DNA from: JBDHWI01 sp964590135 | GTDB lineage: Bacteria; Chloroflexota; Anaerolineae; J036; Brachytrichaceae | Direction of reading: 5' to 3' | NCBI GenBank assembly: GCA_964590135.1 | Contig: CAZPVX010000005.1 | Span: forward strand, 86,034-150,033 | DNA length: 64,000 nt | Shown: one piece after another, positions 1-9,585 of the stretch | Position numbering within the stretch: position 1 is the stretch's first letter | Layout: each line of letters opens with the position of its first letter | Made by a program: the position numbers and the translations under genes | Notes under the pieces: model-generated | What the model was told of the DNA's origin: nothing | Database searches by the model: none | Seen by the model: the letters and a program-made list of their open reading frames with translations, nothing else

Positions 1-1
1 C

Positions 2-1285
2 GGTGGTCCAAACTACTTCAGCTTCGCCGACGACGTGGGTTACTACCTCTATGTTGATAGCAACGGCGATGCCAACCCCGACTTCACCTACAAATTCACC
101 TTTGAGACCACGGTCAAGAACCCTAACACGTTCCTCTACAACGTTGGTCCGGTAACGGCGCTGAACAGCGATTCCCAGATCGTGCAACAGACATGGACGA
201 TGTTCGAGAACGGCCAGCAGATTGCGACGGGCATCGTGCCGCCGGCGCATGTTGGGGTGAAGACCAACCCCGACTATGTGAGCCAGCTTTACATGCCGGC
301 GATCAAGAAGGTCGCGCTGCCTGAGGGCGAGATGCAGGTGTTCGCTGGCCAGACAGATGACCCGTTCTTCGTCGATCTCGAAATCTTTGATCTGCTCACG
401 CTGCGGCCTCAAAAAGCGCCGATCGGCTTTGGCAGCAAGGGAATCGACAGCCTCGCCGGCTTCAATGTCCACAGCATTGCCATTCAAGTGCCGGCGGCGC
501 ATTTGTTGAAGAACGCCGGTGACAACACAACCATCGGCGTGTGGTCGACGAGCACGCGCCAAAGCACACGCGTTTTGAGCCAGCAGGGCGCGGTCAACAA
601 CAGCGGTGATGAAGTGCAGGTCAGCCGGCTCGGCATGCCGCTGGTGAATGAGGTGGTGTTGCCACTGGCGCTGAAGGACGCCTTCAACAGTATTCCACCA
701 TCGACTGATTACAAGCTTTTCACGAGTGGCAGCGCTGCTGGCGAATTGCTGAAGAAAAGCGTGCTGAACCCGGAACTGCAGAATCTGTTGAATGCGTTGT
801 ATGGCGTGCCAAAGCCGGCGCAGGACCGCAGCGATCTGCTTGCGATCTTCCTCACCGGCATGGTAACCACGAAGGAGTTCACCATCCAGACGAAAAATGG
901 CCCGGTAAAACTGCCAGCCGGCTTCAACGTCAATCAACCCAAGGGTGTGGTGCCGGCGGAGATGATTCGTCTGAACACTGCGATCAAGGGTGACCTGTGC
1001 AAGCCCAAGCCCGACTATCAGCTTGGTCTGCTGGGCGGAGATGCGTGCGGCTTCCCGAACGGCCGGCGGCTGGCGGACAACGTGACCTATATCGAGTTGC
1101 TTGCGGTGGCCGGCGCGGCCTACCCAGTGCTGACGAATGACGATTCGTTCTCATTCAACCCGGCGCTGGCGAAGGTGCTGAACACAGGCGTGAATGTGAA
1201 CGATCTGCCTTTCAGCAACAGCTTCCCATATGTGCCGGCGCCGCATCGCGGCACCAACTTCCGCAGCAATGGCGGGTGGAAGTAA
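2..1285 (+). CDS. DUF4331 family protein, 5' end outside the window
   Basis: The frame is open from the first bases, so the true start and any signal peptide lie upstream; about 427 residues are visible. The visible N-terminus (GGPNYFSFADDVGYYLYVDSNGD, read from base 2) followed by an alternating beta-rich stretch is typical of DUF4331. That family consists of secreted proteins of unknown biochemical role, often annotated only as DUF4331. Charged acidic patches and a GxDxLAGFNVH segment near residue 150 also fit the family. No catalytic motif is recognised. A strong terminator follows directly, so this is the end of its transcription unit. The family call is from recall of the pattern, not a search. 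Confidence 0.78.
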   Translation, partial: GGPNYFSFADDVGYYLYVDSNGDANPDFTYKFTFETTVKNPNTFLYNVGPVTALNSDSQIVQQTWTMFENGQQIATGIVPPAHVGVKTNPDYVSQLYMPAIKKVALPEGEMQVFAGQTDDPFFVDLEIFDLLTLRPQKAPIGFGSKGIDSLAGFNVHSIAIQVPAAHLLKNAGDNTTIGVWSTSTRQSTRVLSQQGAVNNSGDEVQVSRLGMPLVNEVVLPLALKDAFNSIPPSTDYKLFTSGSAAGELLKKSVLNPELQNLLNALYGVPKPAQDRSDLLAIFLTGMVTTKEFTIQTKNGPVKLPAGFNVNQPKGVVPAEMIRLNTAIKGDLCKPKPDYQLGLLGGDACGFPNGRRLADNVTYIELLAVAGAAYPVLTNDDSFSFNPALAKVLNTGVNVNDLPFSNSFPYVPAPHRGTNFRSNGGWK

Positions 1286-1308
1286 AGGGCAGTTGAGCGT
1301 AGTTTGTC

Positions 1309-1340
1309 AACAACCCCGGTTCATCGCCGGGGTTGTTTTT
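1309..1340 (+). terminator. Rho-independent terminator after the DUF4331 gene
   Basis: A perfect 11-bp stem (1309-1319 with 1327-1337) encloses a 7-nt loop and runs into five T residues. It lies in the short gap between the plus-strand DUF4331 gene and the convergent phosphoesterase gene. The opposite strand has no matching T tract, so it should act on the plus strand. Confidence 0.9.
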
Positions 1341-1343
1341 GCG

Positions 1344-2135
1344 CTACAGCGTTCGTGTTACTTCAAAGGGGGTGTGGCCGAATTGCCGCAAACTGAAGCG
1401 ATTTGCATCGATCTCGATTTCTCCCCACGCATGCGCCGGCGTGCCGGCGTCATCGCAGTTTTCCACCGCCGACTGCACTGTGATGTAGGGGATGCCGTCA
1501 TGCCAGTCGACATGGTTCCAGTGCAGATGACCATTGACGGCGGCGGCCACATGGCCGGCATTGCGCAGGATCGCTCGCACTTCGGCGCGGTTGTCTGCCA
1601 GGCATGTCTCTGGCGCGCCCTCGAACCACGGATTGCCGCGCAAGTCTTGATCGGCAAACGAGTGATGTGAGCACACCAGCGTGGGCAACGACGTGCCGGC
1701 GAGGTCGTCGCGCAGCCACGCAACCTGATCCGCCGGCAGCGCGATGCGACCCTCGCGGTGCAGCGTGTGCAGCACAACCACGTGCGCGCCGGCGGCGTCG
1801 AACGAGTAGAAATGCGCCGGGCGATTGAGCAATCCGAGCAGTTCACCGGCGGTCAGGCGCGCCGTGTCATGGTTGCCGAGGATGTGATGCGCCGGCACGC
1901 CGCCTTGCGCCAGCAACTGCACGCCTTTGCTGTAGTTGTCGCGGTCTCGCTCAGGCGACTCGTCTTCGATCAGGTCGCCGAATTGCAGCATGGCATCGTA
2001 GCCGCCGGCGTGCCGCACGTGCTGCGCAAATTCCGTCAGATACGGCTCGGCATATTCCGTCAGTTTGCGGCGAATGCCCTTGAAATAGCCGCTCGGACCA
2101 ATGTGTGTGTCGGAGATAAATGCGAAGGTAGGCAT
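1344..2135 (-). CDS. Calcineurin-like metallophosphoesterase
   Basis: The 263-residue protein has the ordered metal-binding motifs of the calcineurin-like phosphoesterase fold: DTHIG near the N-terminus, GDLIED, GNHD near residue 88, a HHSF block and a final GHLHWNH. It has no signal peptide and should be cytoplasmic. The closest general type is the cAMP phosphodiesterase/Icc-like group, but the substrate cannot be read from sequence. It lies 51 bp downstream of the hydrolase gene at 2187-3857, in the same direction, and may be cotranscribed with it. Confidence 0.85.
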   Translation of the reverse strand: MPTFAFISDTHIGPSGYFKGIRRKLTEYAEPYLTEFAQHVRHAGGYDAMLQFGDLIEDESPERDRDNYSKGVQLLAQGGVPAHHILGNHDTARLTAGELLGLLNRPAHFYSFDAAGAHVVVLHTLHREGRIALPADQVAWLRDDLAGTSLPTLVCSHHSFADQDLRGNPWFEGAPETCLADNRAEVRAILRNAGHVAAAVNGHLHWNHVDWHDGIPYITVQSAVENCDDAGTPAHAWGEIEIDANRFSLRQFGHTPFEVTRTL

Positions 2136-2186
2136 GTTTTGTGTATCGACTCAAGTGCTTGAAGCGTTTTGAATACTAGATGCATG

Positions 2187-3857
2187 TCAGCGCACAAACT
2201 CAAGATCGGCCATGAACAGCGCGCCGCTGGTGTCACTCGCCGGCTGGATCTCCAGCGCTCGCACCTGCGCCAGATCGATGCCGGAAAATTGCGCCAGCGG
2301 CACGCGCACCGAGCCGAGAAACGCATGGCCGAGCCAGCGAAATGATGACACATCCAGCCGGCCCGGCGGATATGCAAATGTTGCGACATCCTTTGCCGTC
2401 AACCGCACCGTTGCACTGCGATCGCTTGCATCGACCAACTTGATGATGAGGCCGAGTGGCTTGCGTTGTGCATTGAGGAAATCACCCGGGTCAGGCACAA
2501 CGCGGAAGTGCAAGGCAGTGAAACGGCTGAGATCCGCCGGCGTCTCGCCCAGCGGCATCTCCCACTTCGTGCTGATCGGGTCGTTCCATGCGAAGCGCAG
2601 TTGCGTCGGGTTGCCGGGTTGCAGTGGCCAGCGTGTGCAGGGCGCGTGGCTATCGCAGAAGTCCAGGCGCGCCGGCCCGGTGACCTGCGTGTAGCCGCCG
2701 AAGCCGTTGTAACCCAGATCGTCCTTGCTGCGCGGCAAGATGATGGGGCCGCGTTGCGCCGTGCCAACCGCGAGCGCTGTCTGCACCGGCACGTTGAACA
2801 GGAAGTCCGGCGCCGGCGCATTCACGCTCAGGCCGGCGCGCGCCGCGTTATCCATTTTGCCGCGCGCGGCATCGAAGAAATCCGGCGCGTACTGCGCGAG
2901 GAATTGCTGTTGCGCCGCCGGCGTCAGCAAATTTGCCTCGCCGCAGCCCGGCACATTCTCCAGCCTCAGCGCATCATCAACCGTCACTGCAGCGTTGAAG
3001 GCGTTGTGGCTTGCGCCTTTCACGTAGAGCGATGAGGCGAAGGCATCACGCTGGTTGCGCAGGCGCGCAGCTTCGTAATAGGCCTGGCCATTCAATTCCG
3101 GCGTTTCGCCATCGCATTCTGGCAGCACCACGCCAAGCGGCATGTCGATGTCGTTGCCGGCGGCATAGAGCGGCGCAACCAGCAGTGCGCCGAAAAGCGG
3201 CCTGCCTGCGACCGGCACACGCCGCCCCTTCCGTTCAACGCGCGCCTGTGCGCTCTGCATCGCCAGCAGCGCGCCATGCGCATGGCCGATCATGCCGATG
3301 TGGTCGAGGTCGAGCCGACCCTGTAGGTTGATGCCAAGCGGTGTGGTGGTGGTCTTGTTTGCGGTGATCAACAGTTGCAGGTGCGCATCCAGCACTTCGG
3401 GGTAGCGGCGCAGCTCGGACGCCACCGCGCCAAACGCCGGCGCATACACGGCATTGAGGTTTGGCGCGATGGCAACGTAGCCGCGCGCAGCCAATGCTTC
3501 GGCAAGAGTTGCCAGGCCGGCGTCGTAGCGCTTCTCGACGTCGGGCGCGCAAGGCCACTGCTCCACCATCACGCCGGCGTCGTTCGCTTGTGTTGGACAT
3601 CCGCCATGCGCACCGTGCAAGAGAAACACGATGGGGAAGGGGCCGGCGCCATCTGGCGCGGCGATGATGCCCTCGATGCGATACGGCATTTTGCGCTGTG
3701 CATTGCGGCGCGGCAGCCAGGTCTGGTCGATGGACGCATCGCCGGCGTCGTAGCGCTGGGCAACGGGTGCCTGTGCGTGCAGGCGTAGCGATGGTGTGAT
3801 CGGCGCGGCCACAAGCGCGACCAACAGTGCGACGATCAGCAGATGAAGCCGGCGCAT
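2187..3857 (-). CDS. Secreted alpha/beta-hydrolase-like protein lacking the nucleophile serine
   Basis: This is a 556-residue protein with a hydrophobic N-terminal signal or anchor (about residues 1-30). An alpha/beta-hydrolase domain follows: the oxyanion-loop motif FLLHGAHGG, then the nucleophile-elbow motif GHAHG, then ECDGE and GASHNAFN as candidate acid and histidine. In chlorophyllase-like relatives the elbow reads GHSxG; here residue 193 is Ala, so the usual Ser nucleophile is missing. The C-terminal 170 residues form a separate beta-rich domain that I do not recognise. The gene starts 3 bp after the stop of the gene at 3861-4352. It may be catalytically inactive or use another mechanism. 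Confidence 0.72.
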   Translation of the reverse strand: MRRLHLLIVALLVALVAAPITPSLRLHAQAPVAQRYDAGDASIDQTWLPRRNAQRKMPYRIEGIIAAPDGAGPFPIVFLLHGAHGGCPTQANDAGVMVEQWPCAPDVEKRYDAGLATLAEALAARGYVAIAPNLNAVYAPAFGAVASELRRYPEVLDAHLQLLITANKTTTTPLGINLQGRLDLDHIGMIGHAHGALLAMQSAQARVERKGRRVPVAGRPLFGALLVAPLYAAGNDIDMPLGVVLPECDGETPELNGQAYYEAARLRNQRDAFASSLYVKGASHNAFNAAVTVDDALRLENVPGCGEANLLTPAAQQQFLAQYAPDFFDAARGKMDNAARAGLSVNAPAPDFLFNVPVQTALAVGTAQRGPIILPRSKDDLGYNGFGGYTQVTGPARLDFCDSHAPCTRWPLQPGNPTQLRFAWNDPISTKWEMPLGETPADLSRFTALHFRVVPDPGDFLNAQRKPLGLIIKLVDASDRSATVRLTAKDVATFAYPPGRLDVSSFRWLGHAFLGSVRVPLAQFSGIDLAQVRALEIQPASDTSGALFMADLEFVR

Positions 3858-3860
3858 GAT

Positions 3861-4352
3861 TCAAGCGACTTTCAGCGCGCGGCGCACTTCGGCGATGATG
3901 GCCGTCTCTTGCGGGCTGACGCGCACGCCACCGAAGCCAAGAAAACCGCCATCCCTGCTCTCTTCGGCCACGCGCTGGCACGTATCGATAATGGCCTGTT
4001 TCACCTCGCCGGCCTGCTCCGGCGTCGCCTTGTTCGCCAGCGCTTCGGCCAGCTCATCGCAGCGGCGCATCGCAAACGGCCGAATGTCCTGCAATTTCAA
4101 GGTCGATGGGTTGGTGGTGAATTGCTCTGCCAGAGTGCGCAACTCGGCAGCGCCACTCTCATTGGCCGCTGTCTTCAGGAAAGGATTGTCGCTATTGCGG
4201 ATGGTGTTGAGGAAATGCGGCGCGATGGCTGCCAATTCGTTTAGCGTAGCGCGGTTGCCGTCGGTTTTTGACAGTGCAATCGAGATGCCGCACATGATCG
4301 CTGTGCGGATGAGCAAGGTTGTATCTTCAGGCATCCATACGGGTTGTGTCAT
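3861..4352 (-). CDS. Hypothetical helical protein
   Basis: This is a 163-residue soluble protein of unknown function, predicted to be largely alpha-helical. The start at 4352 (MTQPVWMPEDTTLL) is chosen because the upstream extension is Arg/Pro-rich and looks like read-through of non-coding sequence. The C-terminal part contains RVAEESRDGGFLGFGGVRVS followed by a short helix. I recognise no family. It is the first gene of a likely three-gene unit with the hydrolase-like protein (3-bp gap) and the metallophosphoesterase. It is divergent from the D-lactate dehydrogenase gene, with 137 bp between them. Confidence 0.65.
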   Translation of the reverse strand: MTQPVWMPEDTTLLIRTAIMCGISIALSKTDGNRATLNELAAIAPHFLNTIRNSDNPFLKTAANESGAAELRTLAEQFTTNPSTLKLQDIRPFAMRRCDELAEALANKATPEQAGEVKQAIIDTCQRVAEESRDGGFLGFGGVRVSPQETAIIAEVRRALKVA

Positions 4353-4489
4353 GGCATGGAGTATCGCATGCCGATGTAGACGATACAATCGCGGGCGAAT
4401 GCGCCATCGTGCGTTTGGCTGTTGCGCCATCGATCTCAGGCGAAATCGGTGACGCAAACCGCTCGATGACCCGTTCAAACCAAAGAAAC

Positions 4490-5485
4490 ATGAAAGCGTT
4501 GATCTACGACACGAAGCGCTATGATCGGGAAGGATTGGATGCAGCCAACGCCGGCCGGCACCAGCTCGATTTTGTCGAAGCGCCCCTAAACGAGCAAACT
4601 GCTGCGCTGGCACACGGCTATCGGGCGGTCAGCATCTTCGTGAATGACGATGCGTCGGCGCCGGTGATGGTCAAGCTGGCGGACGCCGGCGTCAAGCTCG
4701 TCACACTGCGCAGCACCGGCTTCAACAACGTCAACCTCGACGCGGCGCGCCGGCTCGGCATCACCGTCATGCGGGTGGCGAACTACTCGCCGTGGTCGGT
4801 GGCCGAATTTACTGTCGGCCTGCTGCAGACAGTCAACCGCAAGATCCACCGCGCCTATAACCGCACCCGTGAGCACAACTTTCTGCTCGATGGCCTGCAA
4901 GGCCACGACTTGCACGGCAAGACCATCGGCGTGATCGGCACCGGCCGTATCGGCATGTTGTTTGGCAGGATCATGCGCGGCTTCGATGTGACGCTGCTTG
5001 GCTATGACGTGATGCAAAACCCTGAATGCGTTGCGCTGGGCATGACCTATCTGCCGCTCGATGACGTGCTTGCACAGAGCGATGTGATCAGCCTGCATGT
5101 GCCGCTGCTGGCCGAAACGCGCCACATCATCAACGCGAGATCGCTCGCGCAGATGAAGCGTGGCGTAGTCCTGATCAACACCAGCCGCGGCGCGTTGATC
5201 GATACCGAGGCCCTGATCGATGCCTTGAAGAGCGGGCAGGTGGGCGCAGTCGGCCTGGATGTCTATGAAGAGGAAGATGGCCTGTTCTTCCGCGACCGCT
5301 CCGACCAGATCATCACCGATGATGTGTTTGCGCGGCTCACCTCGTTTCCCAACGTGCTGGTCACTGGCCACCAGGCGTTTTTCACCCATGAGGCGCTGGC
5401 GGAAATCGCCGGCACCACGATTCGCAACCTGACCGATTTTGAAAATGGTCAAATGAACGAAAATACCCTGAACCAAAAACCATGA
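4490..5485 (+). CDS. ldhA: D-lactate dehydrogenase (D-2-hydroxyacid dehydrogenase family)
   Basis: The 331-residue enzyme should interconvert pyruvate and D-lactate with NAD(H) in the cytoplasm. The Rossmann motif VIGTGRIG lies near residue 152. The catalytic Arg is at about 233 (TSRGALID), followed by the Glu-rich YEEEDG segment and the catalytic His at about 294 (TGHQAFFT). These spacings match LdhA-type enzymes. The start ATG at 4490 gives the standard N-terminus MKALIYDTKRYDRE; longer in-frame versions are not conserved-looking. A TACAAT hexamer at 4384-4389 could be a -10 element. The stop codon overlaps the next start by 4 bp, so the gene is cotranscribed with the P-type ATPase, an unusual partner. 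Confidence 0.9.
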   Translation: MKALIYDTKRYDREGLDAANAGRHQLDFVEAPLNEQTAALAHGYRAVSIFVNDDASAPVMVKLADAGVKLVTLRSTGFNNVNLDAARRLGITVMRVANYSPWSVAEFTVGLLQTVNRKIHRAYNRTREHNFLLDGLQGHDLHGKTIGVIGTGRIGMLFGRIMRGFDVTLLGYDVMQNPECVALGMTYLPLDDVLAQSDVISLHVPLLAETRHIINARSLAQMKRGVVLINTSRGALIDTEALIDALKSGQVGAVGLDVYEEEDGLFFRDRSDQIITDDVFARLTSFPNVLVTGHQAFFTHEALAEIAGTTIRNLTDFENGQMNENTLNQKP

Positions 5486-8292
5486 CACAAACCACACAAC
5501 CACACCAGCAATCGATCGACGAAGTGGTTGCGGCCATGAAGACCGACCCGCGCGCCGGCCTGAGCGAGAGCGAAGCGCGCGCGCGGTTGGAACAGTTTGG
5601 CCGCAACGAACTGCAATCTGCACCGCCGGTGCCGGCGTGGCGCAAGTTCCTCGCTCAATTCCAAAGCCCGCTCGTCATCCTGCTGCTCATCGCCACGCTG
5701 ATCTCATTCATCGTATGGCTGCTCGAACAGGATCACGGCCTGCCCTACGAAGCCATCGCCATCTTTGCCATCGTCCTGCTGAATGCCATCCTCGGCTTCA
5801 TCCAGGAAGAGCGCGCCGAGAAGTCGGTGGCAGCGCTGATGGCGATGTCGGCGGCGACGGCTGCAGTCATTCGTGGCGGCCAGCTTCAACGCATCCCTGC
5901 CACCGAAGTGGTGCCAGGCGACTTGCTGCAGCTGGAGGAGGGCGACACGATCGCCGCCGATGCGCGCCTCACCGAAGTGCACAGTTTGCAGGCTGCCGAA
6001 GCCGCCTTGACCGGCGAGAGCCTGCCAGTGAGCAAAAATAGCGAGCCGGTGGCCGGCGACGCGCCACTGGGTGACCGCCGCAACATGGTGTTCAACGGCA
6101 GCGCGGTGACCTACGGACGAGGCCGCGCCATTGTCACCGGCACTGGCATGCAAACCGAAGTCGGCAAGATCGCCGGCCTGTTGCAGGAGACGAAGGAAGA
6201 ACCGACGCCGCTGCAGATCGAAATCGAGAAAGTCAGCAAGGTGCTCGGCATCGCCGTCATCATCATCGCCATCATCGTTATCGGCGCGGTGCTGATCACC
6301 CAGAGTATTCACTCCGTCAGCGCGCTGGTTGAAGCATTGATCTTCGGTGTGTCGCTGGCCGTGGCTGCCGTGCCGGAGGGGCTTGCCACCATCTTGACGA
6401 TTGTGCTGGCGATGGGCGTGCAGCGCATGGCGCGGCGCAACGCCATCATGCGCAAGCTATCGGCGGTCGAAACGCTTGGCTCAGCCAATGTGATCTGCAC
6501 CGACAAGACCGGCACGCTGACGAAGAACGAGATGACTGTGCGCTCCGTCATCACTGCCAGCGGCCGCGCCGATTTTGGCGGCATTGGCTATGAGCCAAAA
6601 GGGGATGTTCTGCATAACGGCCAGCCGCTGGGCGGCGATGTGCGCGTGGAGGTGGTGCATCTGCTGCGCGCGGCCATGCTGGCCAACAACAGCGAACTTC
6701 AACAGCGCGAGGGCCGCTGGTCGATTCAAGGCGATCCCACTGAAGGCGCGCTGAAAGTGGCCTCGGCCAAGCTTGGATTGCAAGAAGACACGTTGGAATC
6801 GCGCTTTGAGCGCATGGCCGAAGTGCCATTTTCATCTGAGCGCAAGATGATGAGCACGGTGCATGATGACGCCGAGAAAACCGAGCGCGTAATGATCTTT
6901 GCGAAAGGTGCGCCGGATGTGTTGTTGTCGCGGTGCTCGCATGAGCGCGTGGGCGAAGATGCAGTGCCGCTCACCGAGGCGCGCCGCGCGGAGATTCTGG
7001 CATCGGTCAACCAGATGGCGAGTGAGGCGTTGCGCACATTGGGCATCGCCTATCGCACTGAGCTGCACGAGAACATTGGCCCTGAAGTCAATGAAAACAT
7101 CGAGCATGATTTTGTCTTCTTCGGATTGATCGGCATGATCGACCCGCCGCGGCCGGAGGCCAAGGATGCGGTGAAGCTGGCGCATGAAGCCGGCATCCGC
7201 GTGATCATGATCACCGGCGACCACCCGCTCACTGCACAAGCCATCGCCGGCGAGCTTGGCATCATTGGGAAGGGCGGGCGTGTGGTGGCCGGCCCTGAAC
7301 TCAACACCTTCGACGAAGCGAAGCTGCGGGAAGTTGTCAAGGAGGTGTCCTGCTATGCGCGCGTCAGCCCCGAGCACAAGCTGAAGATTGTGCAGGCGCT
7401 GAAGAAGAACGGCAACGTGGCGGCCATGACCGGCGACGGCGTGAACGACGCGCCGGCGCTCAAGACTGCCGACATCGGCGTCGCGATGGGCATCACCGGC
7501 ACCGACGTGTCGAAGGAAGCCGCCGACATGGTTCTGACTGATGACAACTTTGCGTCCATCGTCGCGGCGGTGGAAGAGGGGCGCGGCATCTTCAGCAACA
7601 TTCGCAAGTTTCTGCGCTATCTGCTGTCGTCGAACATTGGTGAAGTGCTGACGATGTTCTTTGGCGTGATGTTCGCCGGCGCCCTCGGTCTGCGCGCCGG
7701 CGAGGGCGAGCTGCTGGTGCTGCCGCTGCTGGCGACGCAGATTTTGTGGATCAACCTCGCAACCGATGCGGCGCCGGCGCTTGCGCTTGGCGTCGATCCG
7801 GCAGGGCGCTACATCATGCATCAAAAACCGCGCCTGCGCAGCCAGGGTGTGATCGACCGCGAGATGTGGATTGGCATCTTCTTCGTCGGCGCAGTGATGG
7901 CCGCCGGCACGCTGTTTGTGATGGACATGTCGCTGCCAGGCGGCTTTGTGGGAAATGCCGGCGAATTGCGACACGCCCGCACGATGGCCTTCACCACGCT
8001 CGTGATGTATCAACTGTTCAACGTGTTCAACGCGCGATCGGATGAGCGCAGTGCCTTCTCGGAGATGTTCACCAACAAGTGGCTTTGGTTCGCCGTCGCG
8101 CTTTCGCTGTTGATGCAGATCGCAGTGGTGCATGTGCCATTCCTGCAAACCGCGTTCAGCACCACTTCGCTCTCGCTTGAGAACTGGCTGACCTGTGCGG
8201 CAATCGCAAGTTCGGTGATCTTTGCGCGTGAGATATTCAAGCTCTTCCTGCGCGCCATTCGCAAGTCAAACACGCAGGTCGCGGTGGGATAA
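5482..8292 (+). CDS. Cation-transporting P-type ATPase, Ca2+/P2 type
   Basis: The 936-residue membrane ATPase has all P2-type landmarks: an N-terminal cation-ATPase domain, the actuator motif TGES at about residue 177, PEGL in membrane helix 4, phosphorylation site DKTGTLT with Asp at about 341, and the hinge motif TGDGVNDAP at about 650-658. The C-terminal membrane domain carries NLATDAAPALALG, matching the NxxTDxxPA ion-site helix of Ca-ATPases. It probably exports Ca2+ (or Mn2+) across the cytoplasmic membrane. Specificity is inferred. Its ATG overlaps the ldhA stop (ATGA), implying translational coupling. Confidence 0.92.
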   Translation: MTQTTQPHQQSIDEVVAAMKTDPRAGLSESEARARLEQFGRNELQSAPPVPAWRKFLAQFQSPLVILLLIATLISFIVWLLEQDHGLPYEAIAIFAIVLLNAILGFIQEERAEKSVAALMAMSAATAAVIRGGQLQRIPATEVVPGDLLQLEEGDTIAADARLTEVHSLQAAEAALTGESLPVSKNSEPVAGDAPLGDRRNMVFNGSAVTYGRGRAIVTGTGMQTEVGKIAGLLQETKEEPTPLQIEIEKVSKVLGIAVIIIAIIVIGAVLITQSIHSVSALVEALIFGVSLAVAAVPEGLATILTIVLAMGVQRMARRNAIMRKLSAVETLGSANVICTDKTGTLTKNEMTVRSVITASGRADFGGIGYEPKGDVLHNGQPLGGDVRVEVVHLLRAAMLANNSELQQREGRWSIQGDPTEGALKVASAKLGLQEDTLESRFERMAEVPFSSERKMMSTVHDDAEKTERVMIFAKGAPDVLLSRCSHERVGEDAVPLTEARRAEILASVNQMASEALRTLGIAYRTELHENIGPEVNENIEHDFVFFGLIGMIDPPRPEAKDAVKLAHEAGIRVIMITGDHPLTAQAIAGELGIIGKGGRVVAGPELNTFDEAKLREVVKEVSCYARVSPEHKLKIVQALKKNGNVAAMTGDGVNDAPALKTADIGVAMGITGTDVSKEAADMVLTDDNFASIVAAVEEGRGIFSNIRKFLRYLLSSNIGEVLTMFFGVMFAGALGLRAGEGELLVLPLLATQILWINLATDAAPALALGVDPAGRYIMHQKPRLRSQGVIDREMWIGIFFVGAVMAAGTLFVMDMSLPGGFVGNAGELRHARTMAFTTLVMYQLFNVFNARSDERSAFSEMFTNKWLWFAVALSLLMQIAVVHVPFLQTAFSTTSLSLENWLTCAAIASSVIFAREIFKLFLRAIRKSNTQVAVG

Positions 8293-8423
8293 TCGCATCG
8301 AAGCAAGCAACAAAAGCGTTTTGGCAGAATGGGTGGATGTCGAGGGTCGACGAAGTGGAGTCGATCAAGCGGTTCATCCTGCCGAAGAAGCGTTTTGGAA
8401 AAAGAAGTCAAGGAGAAATAACA

Positions 8424-9446
8424 ATGTCGAAAGTCATCATCACGCGCGGCAAATATAACGGCATCAATGCCTGCGCCGACGAGCGCGGTGTGATCGCCGC
8501 CGCTGCGATGGATCAGCGCGGTTCGCTGCAAAAGTCGATCGCCAAGGCGCGCGGCGCAAATGGCGCATGCAGCGATGCGGAACTCACGCAGTTCAAGACG
8601 GCAGTGACGCAGGTGCTGACGAAGCACTCCAGCGCCATTTTGATGGACCCGGAATATGGCCTGCCGGCGCTGGATCACAAGGCGCCGAACGCCGGCGTGC
8701 TATTGGCATATGAGAAGACCGGTTACGATGCCACGGTGAAGGGCCGGCTGCCTGATTTGCTCAGCCTGTGGAGTGTGAAGCGGCTGAAGGATGCCGGCGC
8801 AAATGCAATCAAGCTGCTGCTGTATTACAACCCTTGGGACGACGCCGGCATCAACGAGGTGAAGCATGCCTTCATGGAGCGCTGCGGCGCGGAGTGCGCA
8901 GCCAACGATATGCCGCTCTTCCTTGAGCCGATCTACTATGAGGACGGTCTCGACGATGCGGCGCTGGCGAAGAAGAAGCCCGAAGCCGTGACGCGCTACA
9001 TGGAAGAATTCAGCAAGCCGCGCTATGGCGTGGACATTTTGAAGGTTGAAGTGCCGTTCAACATCAAGTTTGTCGAAGGCTCGCGCGCATTTTCTGGCAC
9101 TGCCGCGTACAACAAGGCTGATGCACTGCGCTTGTTTGCCGAGGCGGCCAGTGTGGCGAAGAAGCCGTTCATCTATCTCAGCGCCGGCGTCACCGATGCA
9201 GTGTTCATCGAATCGCTGGAGTGGGCAGCAGAGGCTGGCGCAAACTTTGCCGGCGTGCTGTGCGGACGCGCCACCTGGCAAGACGGCATTCCTGTCTTTG
9301 CACAACAAGGCTACGATGCGCTTATGGCGTGGTTGGAAGACAAGGGCGTGAAGAACATCACTGCGCTGAATGAGACGCTGGCGAAGGGCGCGCAACCGTG
9401 GTGGAATGCCTACGGCGGCAAAGAGAACATCGACGTTGTGGGCTGA
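8424..9446 (+). CDS. lacD: Tagatose 1,6-diphosphate aldolase (class I, LacD family)
   Basis: The 340-residue cytosolic enzyme should cleave tagatose 1,6-bisphosphate (possibly also fructose 1,6-bisphosphate) to triose phosphates. The N-terminus (ACADERGVIAAAAMDQRGSL) is characteristic of LacD. Lys207 in the motif YGVDILKVEVP sits where the Schiff-base lysine of LacD is expected. The start at 8424 is supported by an AAGGAG ribosome site at 8410-8415; the in-frame extension back to 8337 has no such site. No other lac-tagatose pathway gene is nearby, so its physiological role here is open. A terminator follows. Confidence 0.9.
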   Translation: MSKVIITRGKYNGINACADERGVIAAAAMDQRGSLQKSIAKARGANGACSDAELTQFKTAVTQVLTKHSSAILMDPEYGLPALDHKAPNAGVLLAYEKTGYDATVKGRLPDLLSLWSVKRLKDAGANAIKLLLYYNPWDDAGINEVKHAFMERCGAECAANDMPLFLEPIYYEDGLDDAALAKKKPEAVTRYMEEFSKPRYGVDILKVEVPFNIKFVEGSRAFSGTAAYNKADALRLFAEAASVAKKPFIYLSAGVTDAVFIESLEWAAEAGANFAGVLCGRATWQDGIPVFAQQGYDALMAWLEDKGVKNITALNETLAKGAQPWWNAYGGKENIDVVG

Positions 9447-9549
9447 TGGCGCACTAAGCACCCTGAATGCAGTGGATGACTTGCGCAGATCGCAATCAAT
9501 ACGAACGAATGCGCAGTCGAAGGGTGCGGGAAGCTTGCGCGTGATTCAA

Positions 9550-9585
9550 GTGCGACGCACTTTCTGAGGTGCGTCTCACTTTTCT
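9550..9585 (+). terminator. Rho-independent terminator after lacD
   Basis: An 11-bp stem with one mismatch (9550-9560 with 9569-9579) encloses an 8-nt loop and runs into a T-rich tract at 9580-9584. It separates lacD from the convergent phosphotriesterase-like gene. Confidence 0.75.

Noticed and set aside
4586..5623. 345-codon open frame on the minus strand
   Set aside because: It is antisense to ldhA and the ATPase start; composition is that of a reversed coding strand.
6832..8148. 438-codon open frame on the minus strand
   Set aside because: It lies wholly antisense to the conserved C-terminal part of the P-type ATPase and has no recognisable motif.
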